Program-made: the position numbers and the translations under genes | Shown: one piece after another, positions 25,757 to 35,313 of the stretch | How the letters are laid out: the number at the start of each line of letters is the position of its first letter | How positions within the stretch are numbered: position 1 is the first letter of the stretch | NCBI RefSeq assembly: GCF_020622345.1 | Contig: NZ_JACNMO010000031.1 | Coordinates: forward strand, 1-56,802 | Direction of reading: 5' to 3' | DNA length: 56,802 nucleotides | Source of the DNA: Roseobacter weihaiensis | GTDB lineage: Bacteria; Pseudomonadota; Alphaproteobacteria; Rhodobacterales; Rhodobacteraceae | The notes under the pieces: generated by a model | Told to the model about the DNA's origin: nothing | The model's input: the letters and a program-made list of their open reading frames with translations, nothing else | Databases searched by the model: none

Positions 25757-26614
25757 ATGATGTCTGACGATCCCAAAACACTTGTGTCCACTGATTGGCT
25801 TGTACAGCATCTCAAAGACCCAGATCTGCGGATACTGGATGCCTCGTGGTATCTGCCCGAAGCGGGGCGCAACGCCAGGCAGGAGTATGAGGCAGCCCAT
25901 ATCCGGGGGGCGCGCTTCTTTGATATCGACGAGATTTCCGATAGCCGGTCCGACCTGCCGCATATGGCCCCCCCGATTGAAAAGTTCATGTCGCGGATGC
26001 GGGCCATGGGCGTGGGCGATGGCCACCAGATCGTGGTCTACGACGGGGCAGGGCTTTTGTCGGCCGCCCGCGTCTGGTGGCTTTTCAAGCTGATGGGCCA
26101 GGAAAACATCGCCGTACTGGACGGTGGCCTGCCCAAGTGGCAGGCCGAGGGGCATGAGACCGAAGATATGCCCCCCGTGATCCGGGATCGACACATGACG
26201 GTGCGGTTCCAGAACCATCTGGTACGGGATGTCACACAGGTCTCGGCGGCCTCGAAACTCAAGGACCATGTGGTGGTTGATGCGCGCGCGGCCAACCGTT
26301 TCCGCGGTGATGCGCCCGAGCCACGTGAGGGGCTGCGGTCGGGTCATATTCCGGGCGCGCGCTCCGTGCCGTTCAGTACCCTACTGCACGAAGACAAAAC
26401 CATGAAATCGCCGGAGGAGTGCCGGACTGTGTTCGAAGCCGCAGGCGTGGACCTTTCCAAACCGATTATCACCTCCTGTGGTTCTGGCGTAACGGCCGCT
26501 ATTCTGACGCTGGCACTGGAACGCATGGGGCACCACCGATGGTCCCTCTATGATGGGTCTTGGGCCGAGTGGGGGATGTTCCCAACCGTGCCTGTTGCAA
26601 CAGGAGAAGCCTAG
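25757..26614 (+). CDS. sseA: 3-mercaptopyruvate sulfurtransferase SseA
   Basis: This tandem-rhodanese protein of 285 residues moves sulfur from 3-mercaptopyruvate to thiols. The N-terminal inactive rhodanese domain (about 5-140) is followed by the catalytic one, whose loop reads SCGSGVTAAI. The CGSGVTA active site is characteristic of mercaptopyruvate rather than thiosulfate enzymes. The interdomain signature RGDAPEPREGLRSGHIPGA is present. Two consecutive ATGs (25757 and 25760) are possible starts. The next gene overlaps by one base. Confidence 0.93.
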   Translation: MMSDDPKTLVSTDWLVQHLKDPDLRILDASWYLPEAGRNARQEYEAAHIRGARFFDIDEISDSRSDLPHMAPPIEKFMSRMRAMGVGDGHQIVVYDGAGLLSAARVWWLFKLMGQENIAVLDGGLPKWQAEGHETEDMPPVIRDRHMTVRFQNHLVRDVTQVSAASKLKDHVVVDARAANRFRGDAPEPREGLRSGHIPGARSVPFSTLLHEDKTMKSPEECRTVFEAAGVDLSKPIITSCGSGVTAAILTLALERMGHHRWSLYDGSWAEWGMFPTVPVATGEA

Positions 26615-27798
26615 TGTTTGAAAGACTCCAAACCCGCCCCGCTGACGCCATTCTGGCGCTGGCACAGATGTACCGCGCCGACCCGCGCAGCACCAAGATC
26701 GACCTTGGCGTAGGCGTCTACAAGGATGCCAATGGCCATACACCTGTGATGCGAGCGGTCAAATCGGCGGAACACAAGCTGTGGGAGACGCAGGACACCA
26801 AGGTCTATACCAGCCTCGCGGGGGACCCGGCTTTCTCTGACGCCATGATCGCGCTGGTTCTGGGCGATGCCGTTGCCCGCGACAGCGTCGCATCGGTGGC
26901 CACACCGGGGGGCACCGGTGCCGTCCGTCAGGCCTTCGAGTTGATCCGGATGGCGCAACCCGGCGCCCGGTTTTTCGTCTCAGATCCCACCTGGCCGAAC
27001 CACATCTCGATCCTGAACTATCTTGAGATGAACGTGGAACGCTATCGCTATTTCAGCGAAGAGACGCGCGGTGTGGATTTCGATGGGATGCTGGCGGACC
27101 TCAAGACCGCTCGCGCCGGCGATGTCGTCTTGCTGCACGGATGCTGTCACAATCCGACCGGGGCAAACCTGAACCTGACCGAATGGCAGGCAGTGATCGA
27201 TGTGCTGCTGGAAACCGGTGCTGTGCCGATGATCGACATTGCGTATCAAGGCTTTGGCGATGGGCTGGAGGAAGACGCAGCCGCCACCCGACTGGTCGCC
27301 GCCTCGGTGCCGGAATGTATAATCGCGGCGAGTTGCTCCAAGAACTTTGGCATCTACCGCGAGCGGACGGGCATTCTGATGGCCATCAGCCACAATACCG
27401 AAGCGCGCAAGCTGCATCAGGACACGCTGGCGTTTCTCAACCGGCAGAACTACAGCTTTCCGCCCGATCATGGGGCGCGTCTGGTGACGATGATCCTGAC
27501 GGATGATGAGCTGCGGGCCGATTGGAAGGCCGAGCTTGAAGCGGTGCGCACCAGCATGCTGGACCTGCGCCAGCAGTTGGCGGATGAACTGCAACGCCTC
27601 TCCGGCTCTGACCGCTTTGGGTTTCTGGCGCAACACCGGGGCATGTTCTCGCGGCTTGGTACGACACCGGACAAGGTCGAAACCATGCGCGAGAAAAACG
27701 GGATTTACATGATCGGCGACAGCCGGATGAATATTGCCGGGTTGAACGCAGAAACCGTGCCGGTGCTCGCCAAAGCGATTGTGGATGCTGGGGTCTAG
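26614..27798 (+). CDS. aromatic/aspartate aminotransferase, class I
   Basis: This PLP enzyme of the AspC/TyrB type has 394 residues. It shows the family N-terminus (DLGVGVYKDANGHTPVMRAV), HGCCHNPTGANL, the PLP-lysine segment SCSKNFGIYRERTG and the substrate arginine region near the C-terminus (IGDSRMNIAGL). TyrB-like aromatic activity is more likely than strict aspartate activity, since TyrB-type annotations are the usual ones for this subgroup, but the sequence does not settle it. The start is GTG at 26614 overlapping the sseA stop (TAGTG), so the two are coupled, which fits transamination of cysteine or aspartate feeding SseA. Confidence 0.88.
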   Translation: MFERLQTRPADAILALAQMYRADPRSTKIDLGVGVYKDANGHTPVMRAVKSAEHKLWETQDTKVYTSLAGDPAFSDAMIALVLGDAVARDSVASVATPGGTGAVRQAFELIRMAQPGARFFVSDPTWPNHISILNYLEMNVERYRYFSEETRGVDFDGMLADLKTARAGDVVLLHGCCHNPTGANLNLTEWQAVIDVLLETGAVPMIDIAYQGFGDGLEEDAAATRLVAASVPECIIAASCSKNFGIYRERTGILMAISHNTEARKLHQDTLAFLNRQNYSFPPDHGARLVTMILTDDELRADWKAELEAVRTSMLDLRQQLADELQRLSGSDRFGFLAQHRGMFSRLGTTPDKVETMREKNGIYMIGDSRMNIAGLNAETVPVLAKAIVDAGV

Positions 27799-27957
27799 GT
27801 AAGGAACATGGTTTCCAGTGAAAAGATACGTCACCAATACAACATATGAGTGCGTTTATTATTCAAAATTCCCTGTTTCAACTTCTGAGTTGCTCGCTCA
27901 ACACAGGTTAACTGTTAATCCACCGTTTTTGATGTTCATTTTACCAAGGAAATAAAA

Positions 27958-28632
27958 GTGTTTTTGACCAATTCTCTTTCGAAAAAAAGAGCGAAATTGC
28001 TAGTGCTGTGCTGCACTGTGTTGGCTGCCTGCACAGATGCTAAAGAAGTTTCGGGAAGTCAGTCGTATCTGGATACGATGGCTGGAAAAGAGTTCCAATT
28101 GCGCGAAGGGCTTGCACTTCTGGAGGACGCATGTTTGCGCAGACCGGTCACATTCGACAATGCCGAAGAATTGGCGCATGAAAAGCTGATCGACTACGAT
28201 GAGGTAAGAGCCGGTCCGACCGGTGGATTGCGTTATAAACCCTACGTGCCATTGCTTAAGGTCGAGACAGTTCCAAGATCTCTGACCTACAGCCAGCGGG
28301 CAGAGCTTCCGGTTTCGCCCAAGGGGACTGAGTACAAACAGTATCTTTGCGAGATGTCGTTTCGTGGCACATGGGCTGATCAAATGGTTGGCGATGTGCG
28401 GGCTCTTTTTGCAGATAACAGTTTTGACGTGGTCAGGCCGCTCGAAAGACGAGATGGCGTATCTCGGGCAGGTACAGCTGCAGTCGGATACTCCGGTGTC
28501 TACCGTCGTGACGGAATTAACTTTTTGGTCTTAGTGGAGCATGCTGGAGGAGATGTTCAGCGGTCAAGAAATATCGAGACGCACTACATATCTGGAACAC
28601 GCATCACGCTCGATGGATTTCGTTTGGAGTAA
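27958..28632 (+). CDS. hypothetical lipoprotein with atypical composition
   Basis: The 224-residue protein has a lipoprotein signal (KLLVLCCTVLAAC, lipobox Cys at about 25). No domain is recognised in the mature part, which contains several charged segments and a DGINFLVLVEHAGGD strand. The start is GTG at 27958 after AAGGA. Codon choice is more A/T-rich than in its neighbours, and the ~160 bases upstream are also A/T-rich, which suggests recent acquisition. The neighbours give no clue to its job. Confidence 0.65.
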   Translation: MFLTNSLSKKRAKLLVLCCTVLAACTDAKEVSGSQSYLDTMAGKEFQLREGLALLEDACLRRPVTFDNAEELAHEKLIDYDEVRAGPTGGLRYKPYVPLLKVETVPRSLTYSQRAELPVSPKGTEYKQYLCEMSFRGTWADQMVGDVRALFADNSFDVVRPLERRDGVSRAGTAAVGYSGVYRRDGINFLVLVEHAGGDVQRSRNIETHYISGTRITLDGFRLE

Positions 28633-28724
28633 CTTAGGGCTCTAATGGGCGCTTCGCGTTCGACTGGCTTACCAAGGTACCATTCGGCAATCCAATAAGA
28701 AGGGCGATATCAGCTAAAGAAAAA

Positions 28725-28744
28725 CCCGGGCGCGAACGCCCGGG
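28725..28744 (-). terminator. rho-independent terminator of glnK-amtB
   Basis: On the minus strand CCCGGGCG, a TTCG tetraloop and CGCCCGGG form a perfect 8-bp hairpin followed by TTTTTC. It lies 28 bases beyond the amtB stop and closes the glnK-amtB operon. Confidence 0.9.
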
Positions 28745-28772
28745 CCAGTCAAACCCCTTGGGAGGAAAGGGA

Positions 28773-30122
28773 TTATCCTTTGGAGAACTCGGGGTAGGCT
28801 TCCATCCCCAGTTCTGATGTATCGAGGCCGTTGATTTCGTCCTCTTCGCTCACACGGATACCGATGACTGCCTTGAGGATGAACCAGACCACCAGCGAGC
28901 CGACGAAGGTGAACACACCGTAAGCCACGATCCCTGTGATTTGAGCGCCCAGTGTGGCACTGCCGCTGAAGGTGACCGCGATGGTGCCCCAGATCCCTGC
29001 AAAGAGGTGTACCGGGATCGCACCAACAACGTCGTCGATCTTGAGCTTGTCGAGCAGGGGCACGGTGAACACAACAATCACACCACCAACAGCACCGATC
29101 AGCAGCGCGCCAAGGAGGGACGGTGCCAGCGGTTCTGCCGTGATCGACACCAGCCCAGCCAGCGCGCCGTTCAGCACCATGGTGAGGTCAGGTTTCTTGT
29201 AGACCAATTGTGTCAGGATCAGCGCGGTGACCGCGCCGGCTGCCGCCGCCATGTTGGTGTTGGCAAAGATGCGCGAGACGTCAGAGACATCGCCAACCGT
29301 GCCCATCGCCAGCTGCGAGCCACCGTTGAAACCGAACCAACCGAGCCACAGGATGAATGTCCCCAGAGTGGCCAGCGCAAGGTTGGAGCCCGGCATCGGG
29401 TTTACTTTGCCATCCTTGTATTTGCCCAGACGTGGCCCAAGCACGATGGCGCCTGCCAGAGCGGCCCAGCCACCGACCGAATGCACCACGGTGGAGCCTG
29501 CGAAGTCGGAGAAGCCTGCCTGTGCCAACCAGCCCGTTCCCCACTGCCAGGAGCCGGAGATCGGGTACATCACGCCGGTCAGAACGATGACGAAGAACAG
29601 GAACGGCCAAAGCTTGATCCGCTCTGCCAGCGCGCCCGAGACGATTGATGCCGTGGCAGCCACAAAGACCAACTGGAAGAAGAAATCCGACCCGATGGAC
29701 GCATAATCCAGCGCCGCATCAGCCGCCGCCACACCCACAGGATCAAGCGTCGTGGTAGAGAAAAACGGCCCGACCCAGCCTGGAATGATCCAGCCATCGG
29801 GGTAGGCCATCAGTTCTTCGTCAAAGGCGCCCGGATACATCAGGTTGAAGCCGATGAGCCAATACATGATCGCCGCGAAGGAATAGAGCGCGATGTTCTT
29901 GGTCATCTGCATGGTGACGTTCTTGGACCGCACCAGCCCGCCTTCGAGCATCGCAAAGCCTGCCGCCATGAAGAAGACGAGGAAACCTGCCATGCAGAAC
30001 AGCAGTGTCGTCATGATATAAGGGCCGATTTCGTCAAACCCCGGTGCCGCATCTTGTGCGAACGCCAGCGACGGCAGCGCGATTAGCGCCGCTGCGGTGG
30101 CGAATGTCTTTAAGTGTGTCAT
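28773..30122 (-). CDS. amtB: ammonium transporter AmtB
   Basis: This is an ammonium channel of the inner membrane with 449 residues. A cleavable signal (ALIALPSLAFA) is followed by eleven predicted helices. The family signatures are visible: GGLVRSKN, then DFAGSTVVHSVGGWAALAGA and the HLFAGIWG segment carrying the second pore histidine. It is the second gene of a glnK-amtB operon, the near-universal arrangement in which GlnK blocks the channel when ammonium rises. Confidence 0.96.
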   Translation of the reverse strand: MTHLKTFATAAALIALPSLAFAQDAAPGFDEIGPYIMTTLLFCMAGFLVFFMAAGFAMLEGGLVRSKNVTMQMTKNIALYSFAAIMYWLIGFNLMYPGAFDEELMAYPDGWIIPGWVGPFFSTTTLDPVGVAAADAALDYASIGSDFFFQLVFVAATASIVSGALAERIKLWPFLFFVIVLTGVMYPISGSWQWGTGWLAQAGFSDFAGSTVVHSVGGWAALAGAIVLGPRLGKYKDGKVNPMPGSNLALATLGTFILWLGWFGFNGGSQLAMGTVGDVSDVSRIFANTNMAAAAGAVTALILTQLVYKKPDLTMVLNGALAGLVSITAEPLAPSLLGALLIGAVGGVIVVFTVPLLDKLKIDDVVGAIPVHLFAGIWGTIAVTFSGSATLGAQITGIVAYGVFTFVGSLVVWFILKAVIGIRVSEEDEINGLDTSELGMEAYPEFSKG

Positions 30123-30149
30123 AATGAGTATCCCTAAGTTATCGCAGCT

Positions 30150-30638
<489 letters not shown>

Positions 30639-30746
30639 CTAAATAATGTGCAAATAATAGATGGTTATGATGTGCCGCAGCGGCTCAACAATCCTGAAAA
30701 AGGCAGGTAGAGTACCCAAAACAACATCGGGCCGGGCAGGTTCTTC

Positions 30747-32942
30747 ATGAGTGATTCATCCAAAGGTAAAAAGCCCTTGGTCGCCGAAAGGCGCTATGCG
30801 GCGAATAAGACAAAACCGGCGAAGCCGAAGCCAAAACCGCGCGCGCGCAAGAAAGCGCCGCGCAAGGCCAGAAAGGCGCGCGGTGGGATCATCGGGTTTT
30901 TTCAGCGGATTATCCGGTGGGTGCTGCGCCTGATCTGGCGGATCACCTGGCGTTTGGGTTTTGTTGCGGGTGTCGCGGTGGCACTTATGGTGGGCTATTA
31001 CTACACGACTTTGCCGCCGGTGGATGATCTGCTCGACGCGCGGGCACGGGGGTCCGTGACGCTGCTGGACCGGGACGCGCAGGTGTTCGCCTGGCGTGGG
31101 GACCAATTTGGCGGCGTTGTGACCGCCCAGACGGTCTCTCCCCATCTCAAGAACGCGATTGTCGCGACAGAGGACCGACGGTTCTATAGTCACTTTGGTC
31201 TGAGCCCCCGGGGTATTGCAAGTGCCATGCGGATCAATCTGAGCGAAGGGCGCGGGCCGCTGTCCGGTCATGGTGGTTCGACCATCACCCAGCAGGTTGC
31301 AAAGCTCTTGTGCCTTGGCGTGCCCTTTGATCCCGAGGTTCAGACCGAGGAAGAGTACGAGCGCGAGTGCCGCCGCGGCACGATCCAGCGCAAGGCCAAG
31401 GAAGCGATCTACGCAATGGCCATGGAAGCGAAATACTCAAAGGACGAAATCCTTACCATTTATATGAACCGCGCCTTTCTGGGCGCGGGCGCGCGGGGGT
31501 TTGAGGCGGCCAGCGAGCGCTACTTTGGGAAATCGGCTGCGAATGTGACCCCGGCGGAGGCGGCAATGCTCGCCGGGCTTTTGGTGGCACCAACCCGCTT
31601 TGCGCCGACAAACGATCTGACGCGGTCGCAGGGCCGCGCGGCGACCATCGTGCGCCTGATGAACGAACAGGGGTATCTGAGTGATGCCGAAGCGCAGGCC
31701 GCGCAGGCCAACCCGGCAGAACTGTCAGTGGCAGCGGAAGCACGCGCAGGGGGATATTTCGCCGATTGGGTCATGTCATCGGGGCCGGAGTTTTTTACCC
31801 GCAAGACGACCGAGGATGTGATTATCAAAACCACCTTGGATCAGCGCATTCAGCGCGGTGCCGAAGAAGCGATGCAGTGGGTCTTTGCCAATAAAGTGCG
31901 CGAGGGCAGCACCGCGCAGGCTGCAATCGTGGTGATGTCTGCCGATGGGGCCGTGCGCGCGATGGTCGGTGGCCGTAACACGAAAGTGTCAGGTGCCTTC
32001 AACCGTGCGGTGCAGGCCAAACGGCAAACCGGGTCCGCGTTCAAGCCCTTTGTCTTTGCCGCCGCCCTTGATCTTGGCTATTCGCCGAATGACACGGTGA
32101 CCGATGAGCCGTTGACCATCAACATTCCCGGATCGGGTCCATGGTCGCCGCGCAACTACACCAACAAGCATTACGGCAAGGTGACAATGACCCGCGCGCT
32201 GCGTGACAGCCTGAATATCCCGGCGGTTAAGATTTCAGAATTCGTGGGGCGCGAACTTGTCCGGCAGGTCGCCACCGATTTTGGGCTTGAAAGCGACCTT
32301 GCGGCAGGTCCGGCTCTGGCCCTTGGCGCGTCCGAAAGCACCCTGATCGAAATGACCGGTGCTTACGCCGGTATCCTGAATGGCGGCTCGTCGGTGGAAC
32401 CTTACGGTCTGGTGGAGCTCAGGCTGATGGGGGATTCCGAACCCCTGATGGGGACGGGGGGCGGGATCGGCGAGCGCGTCATTCAGGAGAATGCCGCGCA
32501 GCAGCTGATCTACATGATGGAAAAAGTTGTGTCCGAAGGGACCGGGCAGCGCGCGCAATTCGGCGGCAGGCAGTTGGCAGGTAAAACCGGCACGACACAG
32601 GCGGCCCGGGATGCTTGGTTCGTGGGTTTCTCTGCGGACTACGTGGCGGGTGTCTGGATGGGCTACGATGACAATACACCGCTGACCGGTGTCACCGGTA
32701 GCGGCCTGCCGGCGGAAATCTGGCGCGAAACCATGGTGCGGGTGCATGAAGGCGTTCCGGCCAGACCCCTGCCCATGGCCCTGCCGGATAACAATGGTCG
32801 GGCGCGGCAAGAGGATGCTGCCGCCGGGCGCGGCGCGAGTGGTGGCGGTGCGGTTGGACTGCTTGAGGGGCTGCTGCGTGACATCCTAGGCGGCGGCGAC
32901 GGCAGAGCCCCGCCGCCCAATGTCAGCGGATCAGACCGCTAG
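30747..32942 (+). CDS. class A penicillin-binding protein (transglycosylase/transpeptidase)
   Basis: This bifunctional peptidoglycan synthase of 731 residues is anchored by one membrane helix near residue 75, after a very basic cytoplasmic tail. The glycosyltransferase domain has EDRRFYSHFG and GHGGSTITQQVAKLL. The transpeptidase domain has SxxK in GSAFKPF, SxN in SLNIPAV and KTG in GKTGTTQ. The C-terminus is Gly/Ala-rich. The family resembles PBP1A/PbpF-type proteins. It is divergent from glnK across 258 bases that hold the promoters of both. Confidence 0.93.
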   Translation: MSDSSKGKKPLVAERRYAANKTKPAKPKPKPRARKKAPRKARKARGGIIGFFQRIIRWVLRLIWRITWRLGFVAGVAVALMVGYYYTTLPPVDDLLDARARGSVTLLDRDAQVFAWRGDQFGGVVTAQTVSPHLKNAIVATEDRRFYSHFGLSPRGIASAMRINLSEGRGPLSGHGGSTITQQVAKLLCLGVPFDPEVQTEEEYERECRRGTIQRKAKEAIYAMAMEAKYSKDEILTIYMNRAFLGAGARGFEAASERYFGKSAANVTPAEAAMLAGLLVAPTRFAPTNDLTRSQGRAATIVRLMNEQGYLSDAEAQAAQANPAELSVAAEARAGGYFADWVMSSGPEFFTRKTTEDVIIKTTLDQRIQRGAEEAMQWVFANKVREGSTAQAAIVVMSADGAVRAMVGGRNTKVSGAFNRAVQAKRQTGSAFKPFVFAAALDLGYSPNDTVTDEPLTINIPGSGPWSPRNYTNKHYGKVTMTRALRDSLNIPAVKISEFVGRELVRQVATDFGLESDLAAGPALALGASESTLIEMTGAYAGILNGGSSVEPYGLVELRLMGDSEPLMGTGGGIGERVIQENAAQQLIYMMEKVVSEGTGQRAQFGGRQLAGKTGTTQAARDAWFVGFSADYVAGVWMGYDDNTPLTGVTGSGLPAEIWRETMVRVHEGVPARPLPMALPDNNGRARQEDAAAGRGASGGGAVGLLEGLLRDILGGGDGRAPPPNVSGSDR

Positions 32943-32975
32943 CAGGGGGAGGCGTCCGGTCCGGGTCTTTTGCCG

Positions 32976-33575
32976 TCAGCCCGCAGATTTCAAATCTGCC
33001 ACAACCGCATTGATGTCACCGCCGCGACGATCCAGCATGGAGCCGATCTCGGTGCGTTCGGTCAGCAGCAGATTCACGCCTTCAATATAGATATTGAAGA
33101 ACTTATTGGTGCCGGAGCGATCCGAGACGTGGAAATTCACCTCGTATGGGCTTTGCCCGCGCAGGTAGGCTGTTGTGCTGATCTCATAGCCGGAACGAAT
33201 TGCGCGCGCTGAATTGACCTCGACACGGCCGCCGATAAAGTCGCGGAACTGTTTGCCGTATTTGCGTGCGATATAGCCTTTGAACGCCTCTGAAAACGCA
33301 CGTTTTTCTGCCGCAGAAGCGCTGCGCCCATCATTGCCCAATGCATATTGCGCCATGATATTCACGTCGGCATAGCGCACAAAAAGGTTTTCCAAATCGC
33401 CCAGAATCGCGCTTTCCGATTTGCCGGAATTGATGACAACTTGAATCTCATCCACAACCTGATCCACCAACGCTCTGGCTGCGGATTCAGTCAAAGCGAC
33501 AGCAGGAGAGGCCAACAGCGCGGCAGAAGCAGCCGAACCGATACCAAATGCACGGCGGGTTAATTTAAAAGGCAT
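32976..33575 (-). CDS. mlaC: MlaC-like periplasmic phospholipid-binding protein
   Basis: MlaC shuttles phospholipids between the outer-membrane MlaA complex and the inner-membrane MlaFEDB transporter. The 199-residue protein starts with a Tat-like signal (LTRRAFGIGSAASAALLA). It contains the family segments ALGNDGRSASAAEKRAFSEA, FRDFIGGRVEVNSARAI-like text and FFNIYIEGVNLLLTERTEI. It is 18 bases downstream of mlaA on the same strand. The ABC components are not in the window. Confidence 0.9.
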   Translation of the reverse strand: MPFKLTRRAFGIGSAASAALLASPAVALTESAARALVDQVVDEIQVVINSGKSESAILGDLENLFVRYADVNIMAQYALGNDGRSASAAEKRAFSEAFKGYIARKYGKQFRDFIGGRVEVNSARAIRSGYEISTTAYLRGQSPYEVNFHVSDRSGTNKFFNIYIEGVNLLLTERTEIGSMLDRRGGDINAVVADLKSAG

Positions 33576-33593
33576 AACGTCCTCTTCGAATCT

Positions 33594-34367
33594 CTAGTTG
33601 TCGTATGGGTCAAGGAACGGGTCAACTTCATCAGATGCGTCACCACCTTCAAGCTCAAAGCGGCGGTTTTGCAAGTAAATGGATCGTGATAGCGCGTAGC
33701 TGTCGGCGCTTTCATACAAGATCGAATCGATTGTACCGCTGAGCCTGTCCCGATCATTCAGGACCGCCCCCGCCATGGCAGTGGGCGGAATGTACTGCTC
33801 CGGGCTGGTGTTCAGTGTCACAACAGTCAGCGGGTTGGTCAGCACATCCGTGACAAAACCAACCGCATCGCGTTGCGTCGAGGGGCCGATCACCGGAAGC
33901 TCTACATAGGCCCCCTCTCCGACACCCCAAACTGCAAGCGTCTCGCCAAAGTCGGTGTCGTGCTGGGGGATGTTTAGTTCCGTCGCCGCATCAACAAATC
34001 CGGCAAGGCCGATGGTCGTATTCATCACAAAGCGTGTGCTTGCAAGCCCCGCGCCGCGCAGATCGCCCTGCAGCAGGCTGTTCAGCGCCACCCCCGGCAT
34101 TGACAGGTTGGTCGAGAAGTTATTGACGGTGTCGCGGATCTCGGGCGGTACAACCGCTGCATATCCTTTGGACACCGGGCGTACCAAGTTCCTGTCCAGG
34201 CCTTTGTTGAAGGCATGCACCTGGCGATTTTCAGCTTCATAAGGGTCATTGATCCCGGCGGTACGTGTGGCCGGGTCTTGATATGTGCTGCAAGCCGTCA
34301 GGACTGCAGCCGCAACAAGCGCCTGTGCAATCTTGGCGGACGACTGGAGGGAAGATATGAGGGGCAA
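33594..34367 (-). CDS. mlaA: MlaA/VacJ outer-membrane lipoprotein
   Basis: MlaA removes phospholipids from the outer leaflet of the outer membrane. The lipobox VLTAC lies near residue 27, followed by NDPYEAENRQVHAFNKGLD, typical of VacJ. Further segments include FVMNTTIGLAGFVDAA, then DFGETLAVWGVGEGAYVELP. No ATG fits the signal peptide. TTG at 34367, with AGGA about nine bases upstream, gives a correct lipoprotein signal, so it is chosen; the ATG of the open frame at 34541 would add a 58-residue non-signal leader. The predicted length is 257. Confidence 0.88.
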   Translation of the reverse strand: MPLISSLQSSAKIAQALVAAAVLTACSTYQDPATRTAGINDPYEAENRQVHAFNKGLDRNLVRPVSKGYAAVVPPEIRDTVNNFSTNLSMPGVALNSLLQGDLRGAGLASTRFVMNTTIGLAGFVDAATELNIPQHDTDFGETLAVWGVGEGAYVELPVIGPSTQRDAVGFVTDVLTNPLTVVTLNTSPEQYIPPTAMAGAVLNDRDRLSGTIDSILYESADSYALSRSIYLQNRRFELEGGDASDEVDPFLDPYDN

Positions 34368-34854
34368 AGGATTTATCCTGTCAAGCTGATCGGGTTCTAA
34401 GTAGGCTATTTCTCTGAGATGCCCATAGGGCAAATGTATTGAAAAACTGTGTTGTGGCAGCTGAGAGACAGATTGAGCACCGGCAGACGAGGATAGCGGA
34501 TCACCAGCTATCTTTGTGAAACCTGAGCACTTGATCGCCATCGAGACGGCACAGGTGCAAAATGCCGATACCGATGTGAAACGTCAAGAACGGTGGCATA
34601 ATATTGCTGGAATCCGCTTGCTTTCTGAAGGCACCGGTCGGGTTCTGCGCATCAAGGGATCTCGCGGAGCGCAAAACACCGCAGATCTGTCTGGCGCGCG
34701 GGCTAAAAAACTGCGCAAATCCGTGGTTGTCATTTCGCAAATGTCGGTAGAATGATGCGGCAACACTGCCGGCCCGGTCGTGCGGTCATTGGGATGTAAA
34801 CCTCCAGATGTGATCGACGCTTTGTGGCTGGCGATGGATACAAAGGAGATTGAG
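34368..34854. other. intergenic region without recognisable gene
   Basis: This region of about 490 bases lies between the divergent mlaA and ridA genes. Short frames exist on both strands (for example 34516-34755 on the plus strand), but their translations resemble no known protein. It should contain the promoters of mlaA and of the ridA operon. Confidence 0.5.
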
Positions 34855-35313
34855 ATGACGATTACTGCCCGCCTTGCTGATCTTGGCGTCACCCTGCCGG
34901 ACGCTCCCGCCCCTGCCGCCAACTATGTGCCCTTCGTAACAGTCGGCAACACCGTCTATGTCTCCGGTCAGATATCAAACGGCCCCGAGGGTTTCATTGT
35001 CGGCAAGCTGGGCGACACGATGGGTGTCGATGCCGGTGCTGCAGCTGCAAAGACCTGCGCGATCAGCCTGCTGGCACAGGTCAAAGCGGCCTGTGGCGGA
35101 GATATCGAACGGCTGGTCAAGGTGGTCAAGCTGACGGGGTTTGTAAACTCCACCCTTGATTTCACGGATCAGCCCAAGGTGATAAACGGTGCGTCGGATT
35201 TCCTGGTTGAGGCCTTGGGGGAAAAGGGCCGTCATGCGCGGTCTGCGGTTTCTGCAGCGTCCCTGCCCTTTGGTGTGGCGGTCGAAATCGAAGGCATTTT
35301 CGAGATCGCATGA
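34855..35313 (+). CDS. RidA family protein (YjgF/YER057c/UK114)
   Basis: This 152-residue member of the Rid family hydrolyses reactive enamine/imine intermediates from PLP enzymes in the archetypal RidA. Visible are VTVGNTVYVSGQIS, then RLVKVVKLTGFVNS and the RSAVSAASLPFGVAVEIEG end, containing the conserved arginine needed for deaminase activity in RidA. It is the longer N-terminal variant often found in proteobacteria. AAAGGAG precedes the ATG at 34855. It is first in a five-gene run and overlaps the next gene by four bases. Confidence 0.9.
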   Translation: MTITARLADLGVTLPDAPAPAANYVPFVTVGNTVYVSGQISNGPEGFIVGKLGDTMGVDAGAAAAKTCAISLLAQVKAACGGDIERLVKVVKLTGFVNSTLDFTDQPKVINGASDFLVEALGEKGRHARSAVSAASLPFGVAVEIEGIFEIA

